Source: DASRHK01 sp035650495 (GTDB lineage Bacteria > Pseudomonadota > Gammaproteobacteria > Nevskiales > Nevskiaceae). Taken from it: a stretch of 6,313 bases of DNA. Below, piece by piece: positions 1 through 5,293 of the stretch; positions within the stretch are counted from its first letter, which is position 1, and every line of letters starts with the position of its first letter. The stretch spans positions 1 to 6,313 of the forward strand of contig DASRHK010000167.1 of NCBI GenBank assembly GCA_035650495.1. The letters run 5' to 3'. Position numbers and translations under genes: made by a program. The notes beneath the pieces were generated by a model that had not been told where the DNA came from, did no database searches, and saw only the letters and a program-made list of their open reading frames with translations.

Positions 1-1255
1 GCGAGTGATAGTTCGCGTAATACAGGCCGAACTCGGTGCCGCCGTTGAGCCAGTCCGCGAAATACTTGAGCGCCGCGCCGTACTGCCCGCCTTCGCGCGG
101 CTTGCGCCGCTGTTCTTCCTGGTGATCGCGGAAGATCGTGCGGCTCGCGGTCGACCCGAGCACGCCCGCGCTGTCGATGCAGGGGGTGTTCTGGCCGGCG
201 GCCGGGTTGACGTTGGCCGGATCGCACGTGTCGATCGGCCGGTAGAAGCCGCGCCGGCCGGGATAGCGCGGATCGTCGGTCGGGAACCCCGGATCCTCCG
301 CCGCCTTGCCGAACGACAGCATCGCGTATTCGCCGCCGTCGCCGAGCGTGTCGGACGTCGAGAAGAAGCTGCCCACCGGATCGACCACGACGGTCTTGTT
401 CTGGTACTGATAGAAGCCTTCGATGTTGATGCCTTCCAGCACCTGCGCAGAGATGAACGCCATGCCCACCGGCTGCAAAAGTTCTTTCACGTCGAATCCC
501 GGCAAGCGCAGCAGCGCCTGGTTCGGCGGGCTGATCGAATTGAGCGAGTTCGGAATCAGGAACGCGCTCTCGCCCCAGTTCAGCACCTGATCGCCGACCT
601 TGATCGCGATGTGGCTGTCGCCGATCTCGAACGTGCGCGACACGAAGTAGTCGAGCATCTTGAAGTTGTAGCCGATCTGATCCTTGCCGGCGCGCGAGAA
701 GCCGGTCTTGGTGGGCGAGAACGTCGGATCCGGATGGCGATCCTTTTGGTTCGCGTAGTTCGCATCGTAGAAGAGCAGTCCGCGCGCGAAGACGTGGAAG
801 TCGAACAGATCGAAGTTGAGGTCGCTGGTGATCTTCGCCGTGCCGTGGACGATGTCGTACTGGTCGAAGTTGAGATTGCCGTTGTCGCCGTTCGGCGTGT
901 ACGCGCCCGGCGCAGCGATGAAGCCGTCGAGCGGCTCTTGCGCGCTGAACGAGCAAGCCTCCGGGACGAAACCCGCGCTGTAACTGTTGGCGCCGGGCGT
1001 AGCGCTCGCGCCGGGATCCTCGCCACCGTAATTGGCGCCGTCGCGATGCAGGCACAGCGAGGGCGTGACGTTGGTCTTGCCGACCAGCGTCTCGTCGCGC
1101 TTCTGCATGCGCATCATCGCGCCGACGGTGACGAGGTTGTCGAGCTTGATCGGCACCTCGCCGATGTGGAACTCGAGCGCCGCCGCCGGCGCGGCAAAGA
1201 GCGCGGCGCAGATCGCGGCGATGAGACTTTGAGTCTTTCTGCTGGAACCGCTCAT
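1..1255 (-). CDS. DUF1302 family outer-membrane-type protein, C-terminus beyond left edge
   Basis: I translated the minus strand from ATG at 1255-1253. The frame stays open for 418 codons and leaves the window at base 1, so the C-terminus is missing; family members are usually some 550-650 residues. The N-terminus is a Sec signal peptide: basic RK at 6-7, a hydrophobic core at about 11-22, and an AAA cleavage site near residue 26, followed by mature LEFHIGEV. Family hallmarks are NWGES at 226-230, followed by a PNSLNSISP-like stretch, and a terminal FGLYYANYHS, matching the FYYxNYHSRLP region of DUF1302 proteins. Many Asn, Tyr and aromatic-alternating segments suggest a beta-barrel. The function of DUF1302 is unproven; members often sit near genes for catabolism of hydrophobic compounds. 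A purine-rich GGGGGAGG lies directly before the ATG. The gene follows the transporter gene by 38 bases on the same strand and is probably cotranscribed with it. Confidence 0.88.
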   Translation of the reverse strand, partial: MSGSSRKTQSLIAAICAALFAAPAAALEFHIGEVPIKLDNLVTVGAMMRMQKRDETLVGKTNVTPSLCLHRDGANYGGEDPGASATPGANSYSAGFVPEACSFSAQEPLDGFIAAPGAYTPNGDNGNLNFDQYDIVHGTAKITSDLNFDLFDFHVFARGLLFYDANYANQKDRHPDPTFSPTKTGFSRAGKDQIGYNFKMLDYFVSRTFEIGDSHIAIKVGDQVLNWGESAFLIPNSLNSISPPNQALLRLPGFDVKELLQPVGMAFISAQVLEGINIEGFYQYQNKTVVVDPVGSFFSTSDTLGDGGEYAMLSFGKAAEDPGFPTDDPRYPGRRGFYRPIDTCDPANVNPAAGQNTPCIDSAGVLGSTASRTIFRDHQEEQRRKPREGGQYGAALKYFADWLNGGTEFGLYYANYHS

Positions 1256-1293
1256 GTCCTCCCCCTTGCAAGATTCCGGCGCGTAGGCGCGCC

Positions 1294-2628
1294 CTATACC
1301 GTGATCGTTGCTCCCTTGAGCCGCCCCAGCGTCTCGCGATAGGGCTTGAGTCCCGCCGCGAGCAGCGCGATCGCCGAAAGATTGGCGACGGTGCCGACCA
1401 CGAGGATCGACCAGCCCACCGCGTTGTCATCGTGGAACACGAAATCGGTCATGGCGGCGATCGCGGTCGGACCGCAGCCCAACCCGATCAGATTGAGGAT
1501 CAGCAGATAGATCGAGGACGCCTGCGCGCGCATGTTCTGCGGCATCACTTCCTGGATCGCCGCGGCCGACACGCCGAACGGCATGCTCATGGTGAACACC
1601 ACCGGCGCGAGCGCGACGGCCGCGAGATCGGGGTCGGGGATGATCAGGTAGAACGCGCCGATCAGGACCGTCGCAAGCGCCGCCCACAGTCCGACGCGCA
1701 CGGACGCGTCGGCGACGCCGCGGCGGCGCACGCGATCGGCGAGCCGTCCGCCGAATGCGATGCCGGCAGATCCGAAGATCACCGTGATCACGCCGAACAC
1801 GTAGCCGACTTTCGGGATGCTCCAGTGGTGCGTGCGCGCGAAGAAGCTCGGGATCCAAGCGGCCGCCCCGTAGCTCGCGAGCGAGATCAGTCCGAAGCCG
1901 ACGTTGTGGCACAGCAGCGTTCGCCAGTTGCGCGCGTAGTACTTCACCACTTCGAGGAACGGCAGCCGCTCGCCCGCGCCGACGCCGCTGCGTTCCGGCT
2001 CGCGCACCAGCCACAGCGCCGCACTGAACAGCACGCCCGCGATGCCGAGGATCAGGAACACGACTTGCCACGGTCGCGTGCTGCCGACGATCGGCAGCAC
2101 GAGCTCGCCCTGCCCCGACGCGAACTGGATGACGAAGCCGCCGACGAGATACGCGAGCCCGCCGCCGATATAGATGCCCATCGAGTAGACGCTGATCGCG
2201 GTTGCGCGACGCTCGGGCGGGAAGTAGTCGGAGATCATCGAGTACGCCGCGGGCGACAGCGCCGCTTCGCCGACGCCGACGCCGACGCGATAGAGCAGCA
2301 GCTGGCCGTAACGCATCGCCGTTCCACACAAGCCGGTCATGAAGCTCCACAGCACGAGACCCGCCGCGATCAGGCCGCGCCGGCTGCCGTGATCGGCGAT
2401 GCGCGCGAGCGGGATGCCGCAGAACGTATAGAAGAGCGCGAAGGTGAAGCCCATCAGCAGACTGATCTGCGTGTCGCTGATGCCGAGATCGCGACGGATC
2501 GGCCCCACGAGCAGCGACAGGATCTGACGATCGACGAAGGAGAAGACGTACGTGAGCATCAGCACGCCCACGACGAACCAGGCGTATGCCAAAGACGGAC
2601 CCCCCGATCCTCGGTCGCTGTCTGCCAT
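1294..2628 (-). CDS. Spinster-like major facilitator superfamily transporter
   Basis: This is a 444-residue integral inner-membrane protein with about 12 hydrophobic segments, the usual length for a major facilitator. The first lies at about 15-34 and ends in FVDRQILSLL, the signature start of bacterial spinster-like transporters. It is followed by GISDTQISLLMGF (49-61), a motif-A-like loop LARIADHGSRRG (74-85), and GVGVGEAALSPAAYSMISDYFPPERR (116-141, with the acidic residue E121 in the fourth segment), all typical of that subfamily. A central cytoplasmic loop follows VREPER near 208-213. Substrates of bacterial members are mostly unknown; eukaryotic spinsters move lipids such as sphingosine-1-phosphate or lysophospholipids. 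The ATG at 2628-2626 is preceded by GGGGGAG at suitable spacing. It leads an apparent operon with the DUF1302 gene and diverges from the dehydrogenase gene, which suggests uptake or export of the compound handled by those enzymes. The substrate is inference. Confidence 0.92.
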   Translation of the reverse strand: MADSDRGSGGPSLAYAWFVVGVLMLTYVFSFVDRQILSLLVGPIRRDLGISDTQISLLMGFTFALFYTFCGIPLARIADHGSRRGLIAAGLVLWSFMTGLCGTAMRYGQLLLYRVGVGVGEAALSPAAYSMISDYFPPERRATAISVYSMGIYIGGGLAYLVGGFVIQFASGQGELVLPIVGSTRPWQVVFLILGIAGVLFSAALWLVREPERSGVGAGERLPFLEVVKYYARNWRTLLCHNVGFGLISLASYGAAAWIPSFFARTHHWSIPKVGYVFGVITVIFGSAGIAFGGRLADRVRRRGVADASVRVGLWAALATVLIGAFYLIIPDPDLAAVALAPVVFTMSMPFGVSAAAIQEVMPQNMRAQASSIYLLILNLIGLGCGPTAIAAMTDFVFHDDNAVGWSILVVGTVANLSAIALLAAGLKPYRETLGRLKGATITV

Positions 2629-2654
2629 CCTGCTCCCCCGCGCGCGCCCTTAAT

Positions 2655-2684
2655 TAGTGAGCACTGCGCCGCTGCCGGTATGAT
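2655..2684 (+). promoter_or_regulatory. Weak candidate promoter for the dehydrogenase operon
   Basis: TATGAT at 2679-2684 matches the -10 consensus at five of six positions. TAGTGA at 2655-2660 is a poor -35 candidate (three of six) at an 18-base spacing. If used, transcription would start near 2691 and give a leader of about 125 bases carrying the hairpin at 2753-2789. The surroundings are very GC rich, so this AT-rich patch stands out, but a chance match is possible. I could not find a convincing matching promoter for the divergent transporter gene; the AT-rich TTAATTAG at 2650-2657 is the likeliest area. Confidence 0.25.
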
Positions 2685-2752
2685 GCGCCAGCCCCGCCCG
2701 GGGCCACAAGGAGAAGTCAGAGCGAGCGGTGGTCCCGGGTCGGTGCGGCGAT

Positions 2753-2789
2753 GCGAATTCAAGCCGCGATGCTTCGCGGCTTAATTCGC
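2753..2789. repeat. Strong inverted repeat / hairpin in the dehydrogenase leader
   Basis: The left arm at 2753-2769 (GCGAATTCAAGCCGCGA) pairs with the right arm at 2774-2789 (TCGCGGCTTAATTCGC) over 16 base pairs. The only interruption is one unpaired C at 2760, and the loop is the four bases TGCT. It ends 18 bases before the GGAGG ribosome binding site of the dehydrogenase. No T-run follows on either strand, so it is not a textbook intrinsic terminator. It could be an operator for a dimeric regulator, an mRNA-stabilising or translation-modulating leader structure, or a dispersed palindromic element. The pairing is read directly; the role is unknown. Confidence 0.85.
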
Positions 2790-2807
2790 TTGGCAGGCTG
2801 TTATTTC

Positions 2808-2812
2808 GGAGG
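2808..2812 (+). promoter_or_regulatory. Ribosome binding site that sets the dehydrogenase start
   Basis: GGAGG sits four bases before ATG at 2817. This fixes the start at MSLKGK, exactly where SDR homology begins, rather than at the in-frame ATG at 2751, which lies beside the hairpin and would add 22 residues without family support. Confidence 0.85.
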
Positions 2813-2816
2813 ACTG

Positions 2817-3665
2817 ATGTCACTTAAAGGGAAGACTCTGTTCATTACGGGTGGCTCGCGCGGCATCGGGCTCGCCATCGCGGTCCGGGCGGCGCGCGAC
2901 GGCGCCAACGTCACCATCGCGGCGAAGACCGCGGAGCCGCATCCCAAGCTGCCGGGGACGATCTACACCGCGGCCGAAGAGATCGAGAAAGCCGGCGGCA
3001 AGTGCCTGCCGGTGCTCTGCGACATCCGCGACGAAGCGCAGGTGATGAGCGCGGTGAATCAAACGGTCGAGAAATTCGGCGGCATCGACGTGCTGGTCAA
3101 CAACGCGAGCGCCATCTCGCTGACCAACACGATGGCGACCGACATGAAGAAGTACGACCTCATGAACGGCATCAACGCGCGCGGCACTTACTTGTCGGGC
3201 CGCTGCTGCCTGCCGCATCTCAAGAAAGCCAAGAACCCGCACATCCTGACGCTTTCGCCCCCACTCGACATGAAGGCGAAGTGGTTCGGGCCGAACGTCG
3301 CCTACTCGATCGCCAAGTGGGGCATGTCGATGTGCACGCTCGGCTGGTCGGAGGAATTCCGCAAGGACGGCATCGCCGCCAATTCATTGTGGCCGCGCAC
3401 GACGATCGCGACCGCGGCGGTGAAGATGATCGGCGGCGACCCGCTGATCACGAAGTCGCGCACGCCCGAGATCATGGCCGACGCGGCGCACGCGATCCTC
3501 ACCAAGCCATCGCGCGAGTTCACCGGCAACTTCTGCATCGACGACGTCGTGCTCTGGCAGAACGGCGTGCGGGATTTCTCGAAGTACGCGGTCACGCCGG
3601 GGACGAAGGACAAGGATCTGCAGATCGATTTCTTCGTGCCCGACGACACGCCGCAGCTGGCGTAG
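2817..3665 (+). CDS. HSDL2-like short-chain dehydrogenase/reductase (SDR domain only)
   Basis: This 282-residue cytoplasmic classical SDR should use NAD(H) or NADP(H) to interconvert a hydroxyl and a carbonyl group. It shows the nucleotide-binding TGGSRGIG at 11-18, NNAS at 95-98, Asn120, and the catalytic triad Ser147, Tyr163 and Lys167 (YSIAK). The signature AAKTAEPHPKLPGTIYTAAE (35-54), the NNASAISLTNT block at 95-105 and LSPPL around Ser147 are, from memory, near-identical to human hydroxysteroid dehydrogenase-like protein 2. Human HSDL2 is a peroxisomal protein with an added C-terminal SCP2 sterol-carrier domain; that domain is absent here, and the protein ends soon after the SDR fold. 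The physiological substrate is not established for this family; a lipid or acyl compound is plausible. Its stop codon overlaps the Shine-Dalgarno site of the next gene, indicating coupled translation. It diverges from the transporter/DUF1302 unit. Confidence 0.93.
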   Translation: MSLKGKTLFITGGSRGIGLAIAVRAARDGANVTIAAKTAEPHPKLPGTIYTAAEEIEKAGGKCLPVLCDIRDEAQVMSAVNQTVEKFGGIDVLVNNASAISLTNTMATDMKKYDLMNGINARGTYLSGRCCLPHLKKAKNPHILTLSPPLDMKAKWFGPNVAYSIAKWGMSMCTLGWSEEFRKDGIAANSLWPRTTIATAAVKMIGGDPLITKSRTPEIMADAAHAILTKPSREFTGNFCIDDVVLWQNGVRDFSKYAVTPGTKDKDLQIDFFVPDDTPQLA

Positions 3666-3668
3666 GAG
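3664..3668 (+). promoter_or_regulatory. Shine-Dalgarno overlapping the dehydrogenase stop codon
   Basis: AGGAG at 3664-3668 shares two bases with the TAG stop at 3663-3665 and lies six bases before the ATG at 3675. Ribosomes ending the dehydrogenase would be positioned to start the next gene, which implies coupled expression of the pair. Confidence 0.7.
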
Positions 3669-3674
3669 CTTCCC

Positions 3675-4367
3675 ATGGCGCATTGGCAGCATCGACCCGA
3701 ATCGCGCTGGAAGGATTTCCAGTTCAACCAGCCCTACGCGAAAGGGCTCAAGCGCCTCAAGGAAGAAGTGCTCGCCAAGACCGATTTCGATCCGGCGACG
3801 CTCTGGCAGTGGGGCACGATGCAGGCGATGGCGCTGATCGACATCCTGAAGAGCGCCGAGGAGAAATTCGGCGCGGAAGGTCAGGCACTCGTCTACGACT
3901 CGCTGAAGCGCATCGGGCTCGACATCGGCCGGCAGATCCTCAAGGGCACCCAGCTGCCGGAAGGGATGACGAGCGGCGAGTTCGCGTCGTTCTACGCGAC
4001 GGTGATCAACCGCATCGTCTATGCGTCGCTCGAGGCGCCGAAGATCGACGCCGAGGACAAGGTCAGCTTCGACATCCTGTGGTGTCCGCACCAGGATCAT
4101 TACGGCGCGTTCGATTGCCGCGTCCAGCGCTATCTCGTGCAAGGGATGATCGAAGCGGCGCGCGAGTTCGCCGGCGCGTTCGGCTTCGACGTGCGCTTCG
4201 ACTCGACCATCCCGGCCGGCGCCAAGACCTGCCATTTCACGATGTGGAAGGCGAGCCCGGAAGAGAAGGTGCAGTGGGCGGGCTACACGAAGATCCTCGA
4301 GGACAAGGCGCTCAAGCACGCCGCCGAGCGCGCGAAAGCAAAGGCCACGGAGCCCGCCAAGTCCTGA
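3675..4367 (+). CDS. L-2-amino-thiazoline-4-carboxylate hydrolase-like protein (tentative)
   Basis: This is a 230-residue soluble protein with no signal peptide or membrane segment. Residues 1-110 look helical. The C-terminal half carries the only recognisable pattern: CPHQDHYGAFDC (137-148), then FDSTIPAGAKTCHFTMWKA (175-193). The arrangement of an acidic/Cys segment, a short linker and a TIPxGxxxCxF strand resembles the ATC hydrolase family (PF14196), whose founding member opens a thiazoline ring in L-cysteine production by Pseudomonas. Many remote members probably have other roles, so I do not claim that reaction. Cys137, His139, Cys148, Cys186 and His187 are candidate catalytic or metal-binding residues. 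The tail (about 209-230) is charged, Ala/Lys rich and probably flexible. The ATG has a good AGGAG and lies nine bases after the dehydrogenase stop, so the two proteins probably act in one pathway. The alternative is an uncharacterised conserved family. Confidence 0.8.
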   Translation: MAHWQHRPESRWKDFQFNQPYAKGLKRLKEEVLAKTDFDPATLWQWGTMQAMALIDILKSAEEKFGAEGQALVYDSLKRIGLDIGRQILKGTQLPEGMTSGEFASFYATVINRIVYASLEAPKIDAEDKVSFDILWCPHQDHYGAFDCRVQRYLVQGMIEAAREFAGAFGFDVRFDSTIPAGAKTCHFTMWKASPEEKVQWAGYTKILEDKALKHAAERAKAKATEPAKS

Positions 4368-4376
4368 TGGCGGCTC

Positions 4377-4396
4377 GGTCGGCGAGCGTACCGACC
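4377..4396 (+). terminator. Possible weak hairpin after the dehydrogenase operon
   Basis: GGTCGG at 4377-4382 and CCGACC at 4391-4396 form a perfect six-base-pair stem with an eight-base loop, ten bases after the stop codon of the preceding gene. No T-run follows, so this would be at most a weak or Rho-assisted terminator. It is equally likely to be chance in GC-rich DNA. Confidence 0.25.
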
Positions 4397-4450
4397 TGAT
4401 CTCCCCGGGCTTCGCAGACTGACGACAGACCCTTTCGTCGGGAGTCGGTC

Positions 4451-5293
4451 ATGTCGCGCGTCCTGCCGTCCTTGCTCGTCGTCTGCTTCCTCGCGTCCGC
4501 CTGCGACAAGGGCGGCTCCCACGACGTCGCGGATTGCGACCTCGACACGGTGCTCCCGCCCAATGCCGGCACGCCGCCGAAGGAAATCCTCGATCTGCAC
4601 AAATGGTCGTTGACCATCCCGGTGGACGCGTCCGGCGGCACCTCGGGCACCGCCGATACCGTGACGACGCAGGAATTGCTCAACGGCTATACGTCGCAGT
4701 GGTTCTACGGGACCGAAGACAGCGGCGTCGCGTTCTGGGCGCCGGTGAACGGCGCGCGCACGCCGAACAGCCAGTACGCGCGCAGCGAGCTGCGCGAGCT
4801 GGTCGATCCCGCCAACGAAAGCGTGAATTGGTTCGTCGGCGACGACGCCACGATGACCGCGGAAGTCGCCGTCAATCGCGTGCCGATCAGCAACGGCAAC
4901 GCGAAAGTGATCGTCGGCAAGATCGTGCAGTACAGCGCCGACAATCCCGACATCAACTTCCTGATGCACCTGATCTACCACGTGCACGCGAACACGTGCG
5001 CGGCCGAGCTCTACGCGCTCGTCGATCAATCACCCAACGGATCGAGCGAGCCCGTGCACGTCCAGCTGATCGACGACGGCCTGCAGCTCAACCACAAGTT
5101 CAGCTACACGATCGCCGTGCATCAGGGCGCGCTGACGATCACGTCGGGGTCGCACACGCAGACGGTCCAGATCAACCCGGCTTGGAACAACCTGCCGGTC
5201 TACTTCCGCGCGGGCGCGGGATTGAACACCAGCGGATCGGATGCGAACGACGGCGCCGCGGTGACCATCTACAGCTTGTCGGTCACGCATTAA
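4451..5293 (+). CDS. Polysaccharide lyase family 7 (alginate-lyase-like) lipoprotein with degenerate active site
   Basis: The protein has 280 residues. Residues 1-17 are a lipoprotein signal ending LASAC, so Cys18 is probably lipidated. A PL7 (alginate lyase 2, PF08787) jelly-roll domain fills about 46-280: LDLHKWSLTIPV at 47-58, FWAPVNGARTPNSQYARSEL from 95 with the core RSELRE at 111-116, YFRAG at 251-255, and the terminal IYSLSVTH, a typical PL7 ending. PL7 enzymes cleave alginate by beta-elimination using Arg, Gln, His and Tyr. The Arg-rich strand is intact, but the expected GQIH reads GKIV (156-159) and the YFKAGxYxQ motif reads YFRAGAGLN (251-259). The Gln, His and second Tyr are therefore replaced by Lys157, Val159 and Gly257. 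It may be a divergent lyase or a carbohydrate-binding pseudoenzyme. GGGAG lies six bases before the ATG. It stands 83 bases after the preceding gene and could be separate from that operon. Confidence 0.9.
   Translation: MSRVLPSLLVVCFLASACDKGGSHDVADCDLDTVLPPNAGTPPKEILDLHKWSLTIPVDASGGTSGTADTVTTQELLNGYTSQWFYGTEDSGVAFWAPVNGARTPNSQYARSELRELVDPANESVNWFVGDDATMTAEVAVNRVPISNGNAKVIVGKIVQYSADNPDINFLMHLIYHVHANTCAAELYALVDQSPNGSSEPVHVQLIDDGLQLNHKFSYTIAVHQGALTITSGSHTQTVQINPAWNNLPVYFRAGAGLNTSGSDANDGAAVTIYSLSVTH

Noticed and set aside
5..1342. Plus-strand open frame of 445 codons
   Set aside because: It is antisense to the DUF1302 gene and runs into the transporter gene. Its product is very rich in Arg, Val, Glu and Ala with no recognisable domain, a common artefact opposite GC-rich coding sequence.
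2691..2704. Short palindrome GCCCC-GCCC-GGGGC
   Set aside because: A five-base-pair GC-only stem is expected by chance in this composition and has no T-run.
1432..2784. Plus-strand open frame of 450 codons
   Set aside because: It is antisense to the transporter gene and crosses the divergent intergenic region and hairpin. The composition is low-complexity Arg/Asp/Ala/Glu, while the opposite strand encodes a clear membrane transporter.
2751..2816. Upstream in-frame ATG adding 22 residues to the dehydrogenase
   Set aside because: It lies at the edge of the hairpin, has no Shine-Dalgarno site, and the added residues precede the normal SDR start. ATG 2817 has GGAGG at good spacing.
3002..4399. 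Plus-strand open frame of 465 codons overlapping two genes in another frame
   Set aside because: The dehydrogenase and its partner, read in their own frames, have family motifs and ribosome binding sites. This frame gives Arg/Ala/His-rich sequence without domains.
4421..4439. GACGA/TCGTC inverted repeat before the lipoprotein gene
   Set aside because: A five-base-pair stem with a nine-base loop is too weak to claim a regulatory role.
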